Source: Pelomonas sp. Root1217 (lineage in GTDB: Bacteria; Pseudomonadota; Gammaproteobacteria; Burkholderiales; Burkholderiaceae_C). Taken from it: a DNA stretch of 64,000 bases. A program made the translations under genes and the position numbers. Positions 26,797 to 35,003 of the stretch are shown one piece after another (position 1 is the stretch's first letter; the number at the start of each line of letters is the position of its first letter). The DNA lies in assembly GCF_001425705.1 (NCBI RefSeq), contig NZ_LMDC01000023.1:535079-599078 (forward strand), given 5' to 3'. Below the pieces are notes generated by a model. That model was given only the letters and a program-made list of their open reading frames with translations, was not told where the DNA came from and ran no database searches.

Positions 26797-28785
26797 ATGA
26801 CGATTCAAACCCCGGCCGCGGCCCCGAGCCGCGAGCAATTGCTGCACAGCCTCTACGAGGCCGCCGAGCTCGAGCACAACCTGATGTGCACCTATCTCTA
26901 TGCGGCCTTCAGCCTCAAGCAGGGCGAGGCCGAGGGGCTGGGTGCCGCCGAGGCCGAGGCCGTTGAGCGCTGGCGGCGCGAGATCATCGCCGTCGCCGTC
27001 GAGGAGATGGGCCATCTGGTCGCGGTCTGGAACATCACGGCGGCGCTGGGCGGCGCGCCGCGCATCGGCCGCGGCAACTTCCCGCTCGACCCCGGCAATC
27101 TGCCGGCGCGCGTCGTCGTCAAGCTCGCGCCCTTCAATGACGCGACGCTGCAGCACTTCATCTTCCTGGAGCGCCCCGAGGGCAGCGCTGAAGAGGACGG
27201 CGAAGGCTTTGCCGCCGAGCGGCTGTTCACGCGCGGCTCGACGGTGCCACGCGTCACGCCGATGGCGCGCGACTACGACACCGTCGGCCATTTCTACACC
27301 ACGCTGAGCGCCGACTTGCGCGCCTTTGTCGAGCTGCATGGCGAAGCCGCGGCCTTCTGCGGCAACCACTGGCTGCAGCTCGGGCCCGAGGAGCTCAACC
27401 TCGGCGGCGCGCGCCATGTGCTGTGCTCCAAGACGGCGCTGGCGGCCTTCGACGCCATCGTGCAGCAGGGCGAGGGCGCGCCCAGCGACAGCGCAACCTC
27501 GCACTACCACCGCTTCGCCGCCATCCGCGAGGAGCTGGCTCGGCTGCGCGACGCCAACCCGGGCTTCCAGCCCGCCTGGCCAGCCGCCACCAACCCGGTG
27601 CTGCGCCGCCCGCCACGTCCCGAAGGCCGGGTCTGGCTGGAGAACCCGGCCGCGGCGGCGACGGTGGACATCGCCAACGCCAGCTACGGCCTGATGCTGC
27701 GCCTGCTGGCCCAGAGCTATCTGCTGCCCGGGCCGTCGACCGAGAAGAGCCTGATGGTGGATCTGGGCATCTGCCTGATGCGAGCCTTCACGCCGCTGGC
27801 CGAGCATGCCGCGCGGCTGCCGGCCGGCCCAAGCAACCCGGGCTGCAACGCCGGCGTCAGCTTCACCGCCCTGCGCGACGCGGCGGCGCTGCCACCGGGG
27901 CCGGCCGCGCGGCGCTTCGTCGTCGAACGCCTGGGCCAGATCGCCGATGCGGCGGCCAGCCTGCACGCCGACCTTGGGGCCGAACGCAGCGGCCGCGCGG
28001 CACGCCTGCTGCAGGCGCTGCGCGAACGCGCCGAGCGCGGGCTGGACCTGAACGCACCCGTCGCCGCACCTGCACCCGCCGCGCCAGCCGCAGCGCCGGC
28101 TGCAGCGGCGCCACCCCCGCCACCCACCGAAACCGTCGACGGCATCGAGATCGTGCAGGGCGACAAGCTGGAGTTGCGCTTCGAGGCCCAGCGCTGCATC
28201 CACGCGCGCTTCTGCGTGACCGGCGCGCCCAAGGTCTTCCTCGCCAATGTGCAGGGCCCCTGGCTGCACCCCGACGCCATGCCCGTCGAGCGCCTCGTCG
28301 ACATCGCCCACGCCTGCCCATCAGGCGCCATCCAGTACCGCCGCAAGGACGGCGAAGACGACGAGGCGCCGCCGCCGGTCAACTTGCTGTCGGTGCGCGA
28401 GGCCGGCCCCTATGGCCTACGCGGCGAGCTGGTGCTGCGCGGCCAGGCCATCGGCACGCGCGCCACGCTGTGCCGCTGCGGCGCGAGCAAGAACAAGCCC
28501 TTCTGCGACGGCAGCCACCACGACATCCACTTCGACGCGACCGGCGAGCCCGAGACCGGTCTGCTGGGCCTGCCCACCGACATGCCCGCCATGCGCGATG
28601 GCCGCATCGACATCGAGCCCGAGCCCAACGGCCCGCTGCAGCTGCGCGGCCAGGTCGAGGTGCTGAGCGGCACCGGCCGCATGGTCTGCCGCGTCGCGCA
28701 GGCGCGGCTGTGCCGTTGCGGCGGCAGCCAGACCAAACCTTTCTGCGACGGCACGCATGCCCGCAATGGCTTCAGTGCCGACTGA
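26797..28785 (+). CDS. Fusion of ferritin-like, divergent 4Fe-4S and two CDGSH domains
   Basis: A 662-residue soluble protein of four parts. Residues about 10-240 are a ferritin-like domain of the VioB/RebD-associated type (AAELEHNLMCTYLYAAF and EEMGHLVAVWN supply E/H ligands for a di-metal site). After an Ala/Pro linker (about 420-448), residues 455-515 are a one-cluster ferredoxin-like domain with C467, C473 and C507 in a CIHARFC...ACPSGA pattern. Two CDGSH [2Fe-2S] domains follow, with C559-C561-C570-H574 and C639-C641-C650-H654. The combination suggests an iron, oxygen or redox function in the cytoplasm. Its end overlaps the hybrid kinase gene by 29 bases. No substrate is known. Confidence 0.85.
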   Translation: MTIQTPAAAPSREQLLHSLYEAAELEHNLMCTYLYAAFSLKQGEAEGLGAAEAEAVERWRREIIAVAVEEMGHLVAVWNITAALGGAPRIGRGNFPLDPGNLPARVVVKLAPFNDATLQHFIFLERPEGSAEEDGEGFAAERLFTRGSTVPRVTPMARDYDTVGHFYTTLSADLRAFVELHGEAAAFCGNHWLQLGPEELNLGGARHVLCSKTALAAFDAIVQQGEGAPSDSATSHYHRFAAIREELARLRDANPGFQPAWPAATNPVLRRPPRPEGRVWLENPAAAATVDIANASYGLMLRLLAQSYLLPGPSTEKSLMVDLGICLMRAFTPLAEHAARLPAGPSNPGCNAGVSFTALRDAAALPPGPAARRFVVERLGQIADAAASLHADLGAERSGRAARLLQALRERAERGLDLNAPVAAPAPAAPAAAPAAAAPPPPPTETVDGIEIVQGDKLELRFEAQRCIHARFCVTGAPKVFLANVQGPWLHPDAMPVERLVDIAHACPSGAIQYRRKDGEDDEAPPPVNLLSVREAGPYGLRGELVLRGQAIGTRATLCRCGASKNKPFCDGSHHDIHFDATGEPETGLLGLPTDMPAMRDGRIDIEPEPNGPLQLRGQVEVLSGTGRMVCRVAQARLCRCGGSQTKPFCDGTHARNGFSAD

Positions 28786-31582
28786 CGCCAGCGACACCCG
28801 AAGCGCGCTGCAGCAGATGGCGGCGCGCACGCTGATCTGGATCGTCGGCGTCGTGGGTACCGTGGCCGCGCTGATCGGCGCCGGCGAGGCCGCCCTCGGT
28901 CTGCGCGCGCTGTGGGGAAGCCAGCGCCTGGCCGTCGGGCTGGCGTTGCTGGCCGTCAGCGGCGCAGGCTGGCTGCTGTGCCGCGCCGGCCGCGCCCGGC
29001 TGGCCACGACGCTGATCCTCGGCGGCACGCTGATCGCCCTGGTTGCCCACGCGGCCCATATCGGCCTGGGCGTGCACACCGTCATCCTCGCGGCCGGCGC
29101 CCTCGTCATCGCGCTGGGCGGCGGCGTGGCCGGCAATGCGGCAGCGGCCGTGCTGACCGTGCTCTATCTCGGCGCCATCGGCGTGCTGGCCGCGATGGAA
29201 GCCCAGGGCTTGCTGCTGGGACTGAGCGCACCGCGCCAACCGCAGCTGCTCGATCGCCTCGTCGCCCACTTCCTGATCGCCACCAGCGGCCTAGCTTCGG
29301 CCCTGCTGCTCAACCGCATCCTGGGCACAGCGCTGACGCGCGCCATCGGCGAGGAGGCCCGCCTGGCCCGCCTCGTGCAGGCCGCCCACAACTGGGCCTG
29401 GGAAGCCGATGCCAAGTTCCGCGTCACCATGCTGTCCGAGGAGTTCGAGGCCCTGTCCGGCCACAAGCGCGAGGACTTCCTGCGCATGGGCGAGCCCGGC
29501 GGCGCCATGCTCGTGCGTGATGCCGACTTCCCCAGCCTGCTGGAGGACATCCGCGCCAAGCGTGCCTACCGCGATCGCATCAACGGCTTTCGCGCGCCCG
29601 ACGGCCGGCTGCTGTGGACGCTGAGCTCGGGCGAGCCCGTCTTCGATGCGAACGGCAACCACCTCGGCTGGCGCGGCGTCAGCCACAACATCACCGGCGA
29701 GCGCCTGGCGCTGCAGCAGCACCAGCGCACCGCCAACATGCTGGACCGCGTGCTGCGCGCCAGTCCCGACGCCATCTGCGTCGCCCACATGGAAGACGGC
29801 CGCATCCGCTTCGCCAACTCCGGCTTCTGTGCCCTGGTGGGCCTGTCGCGCGACGAGCTGATGGGCCACTCGGGCCGTGAGCTCGGCCTGTGGCCCGACA
29901 GCGGCGAGCCCAGGCGCCTGGCCGCCGAGCTGGCCGCGTCAGGCATCGTGCGCGACTTCCGCTCGGCACTGCTGGTGCACGGCGAGTGGCGCGACGTGCT
30001 GGTGTCGGCCGCAACGCTGGACTGGGAGGGCGAGCCGGCCACCATGCTGATCGCCCGCGACATCACCGAGCGCGAGCGCGCGCGCATCGAGGCCGAGGCC
30101 ATCCTCGACCACGCCAGCGTGGGCATCGCGCTGACGCGCGGCGAGCGCTTCGAGCGCGTCAACCGCCACTGGCAGGAGATCTTCGGCGGCACCGAGCCGC
30201 GGCTGGCCGATGGCCACACCTGCCTGCCTTCGGCCCAGGAGGTCGCCAGCGCCGCGCTGGCCTTCGAACGCGACTTCATCCGCCCCGATGGCCGGCGCAT
30301 CACCGTGCAGTTCAACGCCCGCGGCCTGCCGGCGACGCTGGCCGGCCGCAGCGAAGGCCGCGTCGACCAGGACTGCGACCACGCGACGCTATGGGTGGCC
30401 GAGGACGTTACCGAACGCCGCCGCCAGGAACGCGAGCTGCAGGCCGCCAAGCAGCAGGCCGAAGGCGCCAGCCATGCCAAGAGCGCCTTCCTCGCGACGA
30501 TGAGCCACGAAATCCGGACGCCGCTGAACGGCGTGCTGGGCCTGGCGCGGCTGCTGCAACAGGCCGGGCCGGATGAGCGACGGCCGCAGTACCTGGCCCA
30601 CCTCGTGGCGGCGGCCGAGTCGCTCAACGAGATTGTGTCCAACGTGCTGGACCTGTCCAAGATCGAGGCGGGTCATCTCGAGCTGGAGACCATCGAGTTC
30701 GACCTGCACGCGCTGGCACAGGCCGGCTTCGAAGGCTGCGCAGCGCTGGGCCGCGAGCGCGGCCTGGACATGCAGATCGAACTCGCACCGGGCCTGCCGC
30801 GCCTGGTCGTCGGCGACCCGCTGCGGGTGCGCCAGATCATGGCCAACTTCCTCGTCAACGCGCTGAAGTTCACTGAACGGGGTCACATCCGGCTGAAGCT
30901 GTCATCGGCCGGTGAAGGCCGCATACGCATCGTCGTGGCGGACAGCGGCATCGGCGTGCCGCTGGAGTTGCAGAGCCGCCTGTTCCGCCCCTTCGCCCAG
31001 GCCGACGACTCGACGACGCGGCGCTTTGGCGGCACAGGCCTGGGGCTTTCCATTTGCCGCGAGCTGGCCACGCGCATGCAGGGCCGCGTCGGCGTGCAGA
31101 GCGACGGCGCCAACGGCTCCAGCTTCTGGGCCGAGCTGGCCCTGCCCACGGCACTGACCATCGACGACACCGCGGCGCGCAAGCGCATCCCCATGCCGCC
31201 GCGCCACCCGCTGGCGGGCCAGCGCCTGCTCGTCGCCGAGGACAACCCGGTCAACCGCCTCATCATCACGGCCCTGCTGCAGCGCCTGGGTGCCGAGGTC
31301 GTCGAGGCCGAGGACGGCGAGGAGGCGGTGCGCCTCGCGCGTGAGCAGGCCGGGCGACTGGACGGCGTGCTGATGGACCTGCACATGCCCAAGGTCGACG
31401 GCCTGAAGGCGACGCAGCTGCTGCGCGCCGACCCGGTCACCGCCCAGTTGCCCATCCACGCCTTCACGGCCGCCGTGCTCGACCAGGAGCGCCAGGCCGC
31501 GCTGGCTGCGGGCATGAACGGCTTCATCGCCAAGCCGGTGGCGGAGGACGAGGTCATCCGCGTCTTGGGCCGCCAGCCCTGA
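28757..31582 (+). CDS. Hybrid sensor histidine kinase/response regulator
   Basis: A 941-residue membrane kinase. Five to six hydrophobic segments fill residues about 20-195; PAS-type domains follow at about 210-325, 330-445 and 450-560; HisKA has the phospho-acceptor H584 in MSHEIRTPLNG; HATPase_c spans about 690-805 with N-box NFLVNALKFTE and G-box GGTGLGLSIC; a C-terminal receiver domain has D874 in LMDLHMPK. There is no Hpt domain, so a separate phosphotransfer protein is needed or the receiver is inhibitory. The start lies inside the ferritin/CDGSH gene (ATG at 28757 or 28766), implying coupling and a possible redox or iron signal. Confidence 0.93.
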   Translation: MPAMASVPTDASDTRSALQQMAARTLIWIVGVVGTVAALIGAGEAALGLRALWGSQRLAVGLALLAVSGAGWLLCRAGRARLATTLILGGTLIALVAHAAHIGLGVHTVILAAGALVIALGGGVAGNAAAAVLTVLYLGAIGVLAAMEAQGLLLGLSAPRQPQLLDRLVAHFLIATSGLASALLLNRILGTALTRAIGEEARLARLVQAAHNWAWEADAKFRVTMLSEEFEALSGHKREDFLRMGEPGGAMLVRDADFPSLLEDIRAKRAYRDRINGFRAPDGRLLWTLSSGEPVFDANGNHLGWRGVSHNITGERLALQQHQRTANMLDRVLRASPDAICVAHMEDGRIRFANSGFCALVGLSRDELMGHSGRELGLWPDSGEPRRLAAELAASGIVRDFRSALLVHGEWRDVLVSAATLDWEGEPATMLIARDITERERARIEAEAILDHASVGIALTRGERFERVNRHWQEIFGGTEPRLADGHTCLPSAQEVASAALAFERDFIRPDGRRITVQFNARGLPATLAGRSEGRVDQDCDHATLWVAEDVTERRRQERELQAAKQQAEGASHAKSAFLATMSHEIRTPLNGVLGLARLLQQAGPDERRPQYLAHLVAAAESLNEIVSNVLDLSKIEAGHLELETIEFDLHALAQAGFEGCAALGRERGLDMQIELAPGLPRLVVGDPLRVRQIMANFLVNALKFTERGHIRLKLSSAGEGRIRIVVADSGIGVPLELQSRLFRPFAQADDSTTRRFGGTGLGLSICRELATRMQGRVGVQSDGANGSSFWAELALPTALTIDDTAARKRIPMPPRHPLAGQRLLVAEDNPVNRLIITALLQRLGAEVVEAEDGEEAVRLAREQAGRLDGVLMDLHMPKVDGLKATQLLRADPVTAQLPIHAFTAAVLDQERQAALAAGMNGFIAKPVAEDEVIRVLGRQP

Positions 31583-31592
31583 AAGGACAGTC

Positions 31593-31982
31593 ATGCCCCT
31601 CCGCATCGTCAGGCTCGGCAGCCCGCGCACCAAGGACGAGGGCACACGCATCGGCACCGTGCGCCGCCCGCCGCGTGGCGTGCCCAAGGCGGAGTTCGCA
31701 TCGCGTGATTTCTACGACGTCTGGTTTCCCAATCTCGCGCCCAGCGTCGAGACGATGAAGCTCGGCCAGGCGGCTGAGACGGACGCCGAGTGGAAGATCT
31801 TCAAGAAGAAGTACAGCGCCGAGATGGCCGAGCCCGAAGCCCAGCACGCGCTGAGCTTGCTGGCGACGCTGTCGGCGCAGACGAATTTCTCGGTGGGCTG
31901 CTATTGCGAGGACGAGGCGAGGTGCCATCGCTCCGTGCTGCGTCAACTGCTCGCCGAGAAAGGGGCGACGGTGAAGGATTGA
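31593..31982 (+). CDS. DUF488-family protein
   Basis: A 129-residue soluble protein. The segments LGSPRTKDEGTRIGTVRRPPRGV, DFYDVWFPNLAPS and the C-terminal CYCEDEARCHRSVL (with paired cysteines) are typical of the DUF488 family, whose role is unknown. An AAAGGACAG ribosome site precedes the start, 10 bases after the hybrid kinase stop, so it is probably the last gene of that transcript. Confidence 0.9.
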   Translation: MPLRIVRLGSPRTKDEGTRIGTVRRPPRGVPKAEFASRDFYDVWFPNLAPSVETMKLGQAAETDAEWKIFKKKYSAEMAEPEAQHALSLLATLSAQTNFSVGCYCEDEARCHRSVLRQLLAEKGATVKD

Positions 31983-32046
31983 AGAAGGGGGCTGGAACGC
32001 TGACACAGAATGCGCCCCGTTCGGATCTCAGAGGGAAGACAACAAC

Positions 32047-32616
32047 ATGGCAAACACCATTTGCCCCAAGTGCCAGCATGTGCGGCCTGCGGATGCCGCC
32101 GTACCCGCCTGGCAATGCCCGGCCTGCGGCGTCGCCTATGCCAAGGCCAATGCCGCAACCATGCCGAGTGCCACACCTGCGCCGCGCGGTGCCGGCCGCC
32201 AAGTCCAGGGCCGCCAAGGCCTGCCCTGGCGCGCCATCCTGACCGTGCTGGCCATCGTCGTTGGCATCTATGCCGGCCACCAGGCCCACCTCGACAAATC
32301 GTGGGGCTCATCGAGCGCCGAGGCTGGCATGGACGAGGGCGCTGTGCGTCGTCTGGCCGCGTCGGTGCGCGCCGAACAGGTCGTCATGTATTCGACAACC
32401 GAATGCGGCTATTGCACACAGGCCAGGTCCTGGCTCAACGGCTACGGCTTCGCGTTCACCGAATGCAATATGAGCTTGGACAGCCGCTGCGTCGACGAAT
32501 TCCGCGCATTGAAGGGTGAAGGCACCCCGTATCTCGTCGTGCGCGGTCCGCGCGGCGAACACCACATGAAGGAAGGCTTCGACAGCGACGAGTTCCTGTC
32601 GGCCTTGAGCAGTTGA
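32047..32616 (+). CDS. Membrane-anchored glutaredoxin-family protein with zinc ribbon
   Basis: A 189-residue protein. Two CxxC pairs (C6/C9 and C24/C27) form an N-terminal zinc-ribbon-like module, a single membrane helix lies at about 62-78, and a glutaredoxin-like domain fills 108-188 with active-site C120-G-Y-C123 and a cis-proline in GTPYLVV. It should reduce disulfides or mixed glutathione disulfides at the membrane; the topology puts either the ribbon or the redox domain outside, and the cytoplasmic-type ribbon favours the redox domain in the periplasm. It is followed by the convergent WYL regulator. Confidence 0.87.
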   Translation: MANTICPKCQHVRPADAAVPAWQCPACGVAYAKANAATMPSATPAPRGAGRQVQGRQGLPWRAILTVLAIVVGIYAGHQAHLDKSWGSSSAEAGMDEGAVRRLAASVRAEQVVMYSTTECGYCTQARSWLNGYGFAFTECNMSLDSRCVDEFRALKGEGTPYLVVRGPRGEHHMKEGFDSDEFLSALSS

Positions 32617-32631
32617 CCGGCTGACCGGCCC

Positions 32632-33327
32632 TCACGCTCCGCCGTTGTCCTGCGCCTCGCGCTTGCGGTTCATGTCCGCCAGCGTCTTGCCCGCCTCGTC
32701 GCGGAAGGTCTCCTCCAGCACCTCCAGGGTCTCGACGCGGTCGACGCGAAAGCTGCGGAAGTCGTTGCGCAGCTCGCACCAGGCGGCCAGCGTCCAGACC
32801 GGGCCCCAGAACAGGCAGGCCAGCGGGCGCACGATGCGCTCGCTCTTCACGCCGCCCAGGTCCAGATAACCGACCTTGAGCTTGCGGCGAGCCTCGGTGG
32901 CCTCGCGCATCGCGGTCAGGTGGGCGCTCGTGGCCGGGTCCAGGGCCGGCAGTGGCGCATACAGCGCCAGGCTCTCGGCCGCGGCGCGGGCATCCAGCGG
33001 CAGCACGGCGAGGATCTTGGACAGCGCGTTCTCGGCCTGGCGCGCCAACGCCGCATCCAGGCGCGATTCGGCCATGCGCACCGTTGCGACAAGGGCCTGG
33101 GCCTCCTGCTTGCTGAACATCAGCGGAGGCAGGTCAAAGCCCGCCCGCATGCGGTAGCCCACGCCCGCCTCACCCTCGATGGGCACGCCCTGCTGGCCCA
33201 GGGCCGCGATGTCGCGGTAGACGGTACGCATCGACACCTCGAGCCGACTCGCAAGGTAGTCGGCTGTCGTGAGACGGCGTCCGCGGATGAGCTGGACGAT
33301 TTGGAAGAGGCGGTCTGCGCGGCGCAT
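32632..33327 (-). CDS. YafY-type transcriptional regulator (HTH_11 + WYL)
   Basis: A 231-residue regulator. Residues 5-60 are a DeoR-like helix-turn-helix (LFQIVQLIRGRRLTTADYLA, SMRTVYRDIAALG) and residues about 140-215 a WYL ligand-sensing domain (PVWTLAAWCELRNDFRSFRV). Such proteins often repress themselves and a neighbour. A perfect inverted repeat lies 2 bases upstream of its start codon. The C-terminal WCX extension seems short. Confidence 0.93.
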   Translation of the reverse strand: MRRADRLFQIVQLIRGRRLTTADYLASRLEVSMRTVYRDIAALGQQGVPIEGEAGVGYRMRAGFDLPPLMFSKQEAQALVATVRMAESRLDAALARQAENALSKILAVLPLDARAAAESLALYAPLPALDPATSAHLTAMREATEARRKLKVGYLDLGGVKSERIVRPLACLFWGPVWTLAAWCELRNDFRSFRVDRVETLEVLEETFRDEAGKTLADMNRKREAQDNGGA

Positions 33328-33329
33328 AA

Positions 33330-33350
33330 CCAGTCATTGTGGATGACTGG
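33330..33350. promoter_or_regulatory. Perfect inverted repeat at the WYL-regulator start
   Basis: CCAGTCAT and ATGACTGG form 8-base perfect arms around a 5-base spacer. The repeat is immediately upstream of the WYL regulator's start codon, a position from which a bound protein would block its own transcription or translation, and it may also control the divergent DNA beyond 33403. Confidence 0.65.
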
Positions 33351-33402
33351 GCATGCACCTTGCGAAAGACAGGGGTCACCGACAACGAGGTCGAGCTTCA
33401 TC

Positions 33403-33612
33403 ATGGCCATCTACGCCTCCTTCCAGGCCCGCGGCACCCGCGGCGCCGAACTGGCCACGCTGGGCGCCATCAGCGCCCCGCTGGCCTCACTGGCCCAAGA
33501 CCAGTTCTTCACGGCGCGCGCCGCGCCGGGGCGCAGCCGCCCTGCGAAGGGGAAATCTCAGCCCATCGCCGTGCAGAGTTCGACCAGCGTGCCGTCCGGA
33601 CAGCGCACATAG
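33403..33612 (+). CDS. Possible small hypothetical protein (doubtful)
   Basis: An open frame of 69 codons begins MAIYASFQARGTRG 52 bases beyond the WYL operator, with a GAGG-like site about ten bases upstream. Its last 55 bases overlap the end of the convergent VOC gene. No family, signal peptide or membrane helix is recognised. It could be a real small target of the WYL regulator, a gene remnant or chance. Confidence 0.25.
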   Translation: MAIYASFQARGTRGAELATLGAISAPLASLAQDQFFTARAAPGRSRPAKGKSQPIAVQSSTSVPSGQRT

Positions 33613-33953
33613 GCCACCGTCTGGCCCCAGGGCTTGGTGACCGGTGCGGCCAGGGCGCGGGCACCGGCGGCGACGGCTTTGTCATAAGCGGTCGGCACGT
33701 CGGTCACCGTGAAGCCGATCTCCATGCCCAGCGGCTGCGGGCTCGCGTCGGCGGCCACGTAGTCGTGCTGCACGCTGTCTCGTGCGGTTGCGTGGTCGAC
33801 AAAGGCGAGCGTCGTGCCGCTGGTGCCGGTGTCAACCTCGCCATAGGCGCCGCTCTCGTGCAAGAAGCGCTTCTTGAGGCCGAAAGCCTTGTCGAAGAAG
33901 GCGAGGGACGCGGCCACGTCGGATACGTAGACAAGGGTGTAGGCGAAGTTCAT
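33558..33953 (-). CDS. VOC-superfamily protein (glyoxalase/bleomycin-resistance fold)
   Basis: A 131-residue protein made of two beta-alpha-beta-beta-beta repeats: YTLVYVSDVAASLAFFDKAFGLKKRF starts the first and GMEIGFTVTDVPTAYDKAVAAGA the second; the end VRCPDGTLVELCTAMG carries the usual metal-ligand glutamate (E in LVEL). Members act as lyases, dioxygenases or drug-binding proteins; no substrate can be assigned. It is transcribed divergently from the GDT1 transporter. Confidence 0.9.
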   Translation of the reverse strand: MNFAYTLVYVSDVAASLAFFDKAFGLKKRFLHESGAYGEVDTGTSGTTLAFVDHATARDSVQHDYVAADASPQPLGMEIGFTVTDVPTAYDKAVAAGARALAAPVTKPWGQTVAYVRCPDGTLVELCTAMG

Positions 33954-34038
33954 GCGGGTCTCCTGAGATGCAATGCCCGCATGCTGCGCCGGGTTGGCTG
34001 TCAGCGCATGTCAGCAGCGCCTTGGACAATGCCTGGCA

Positions 34039-34617
34039 ATGCAAGCCTTCCTCATCGCCACCGGCCTGGTGGCCCTCGCCGAGATCGGCGACAAGACCCA
34101 GCTCCTGGCCTTCATGCTCGCGGCGCGGTATCAAAGGCCTTGGCCTATCGTGCTGGGGATTTTCGTCGCGACCGTCTTCAATCACGCCGCGGCCGGCGCG
34201 TTAGGCAGCTGGCTGACGGGCCTGATCAGCCCGATGGCGCTGCGCTGGATCCTCGGCCTGTCCTTCCTGGCGATGGCGGGCTGGATGCTGATCCCCGACA
34301 AGCTCGACGAGGACGAAACGCCCAAGCCTGGCCACGGCGTCTTCGTGACAACGGTCATCGCCTTCTTCCTGGCCGAGATGGGTGACAAGACGCAAATTGC
34401 CACGGTGGCGTTGGCTGCACGCTTCCCGGCCGACTTCATCAGCGTCGTTGCCGGCACGACGGCCGGCATGATGATCGCCAACGTGCCGGCGGTGCTAGTG
34501 GGCGGCAAGTTAGCGCAGAAGCTGCCGGTCAAGCTCGTTCACACGGTGGCCGCCGTCATCTTCGCGGGCCTGGGCATCGCGACGCTGGCGGGGCTGGGCG
34601 AAAGCCTGGGTTTCTGA
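34039..34617 (+). CDS. TMEM165/GDT1-family (UPF0016) cation exporter
   Basis: A 192-residue inner-membrane protein with six hydrophobic helices in two homologous halves. Each half has the E-x-G-D-K-T signature: E15-I-G-D-K-T20 and E113-M-G-D-K-T118. Family members exchange Mn2+ or Ca2+ for protons, and bacterial ones protect against manganese excess. I looked for a manganese riboswitch (yybP-ykoY) in the 85-base leader and saw no room for it. The start at 34039 gives the family N-terminus. Confidence 0.93.
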   Translation: MQAFLIATGLVALAEIGDKTQLLAFMLAARYQRPWPIVLGIFVATVFNHAAAGALGSWLTGLISPMALRWILGLSFLAMAGWMLIPDKLDEDETPKPGHGVFVTTVIAFFLAEMGDKTQIATVALAARFPADFISVVAGTTAGMMIANVPAVLVGGKLAQKLPVKLVHTVAAVIFAGLGIATLAGLGESLGF

Positions 34618-34682
34618 GGGGTGGTGAAGCCGGGCCGGTGGCCTAGCATGCCGGCGACTCAACACCACCTCGGGGAGAGGCC

Positions 34683-35003
34683 ATGACCTTCCAGGAATCC
34701 ATCAAAGTCTGCTTCAACAAATACGTCGACTTCTCGGGCCGCGCCAGCCGCTCGGAGTACTGGTGGTTCGCGCTGTTCGTCTTCGGAGTGAGCTTCGTGC
34801 TGGGCATGTTCAGCCAATGGCTCAACATCATCTTCCTGCTGGGCACGCTGCTGCCTCAACTGGCCGCGGCGACTCGCCGCCTGCACGACACCGGCCGCAG
34901 CGGCTGGTGGCAGCTGATCGGCTTGATCCCGCTGATCGGCTTTATCGTGCTGATCGTCTTCCTGGCGCAGGAAAGCGGCGAGGCGACCGAATCAACCGCC
35001 TGA
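34683..35003 (+). CDS. DUF805 membrane protein
   Basis: A 106-residue inner-membrane protein with about three hydrophobic helices. The start FNKYVDFSGRASRSEYWWF and the segment RRLHDTGRSGWW are the DUF805 signature. No function is known to me. A GGGGAGAGG ribosome site precedes it. Its last 12 bases overlap the end of the convergent LysR gene. Confidence 0.93.
   Translation: MTFQESIKVCFNKYVDFSGRASRSEYWWFALFVFGVSFVLGMFSQWLNIIFLLGTLLPQLAAATRRLHDTGRSGWWQLIGLIPLIGFIVLIVFLAQESGEATESTA

Noticed and set aside
33954-34038. Manganese riboswitch (yybP-ykoY) before the GDT1-family gene
   Set aside because: The leader is only 85 bases and shows none of the conserved loop sequences.
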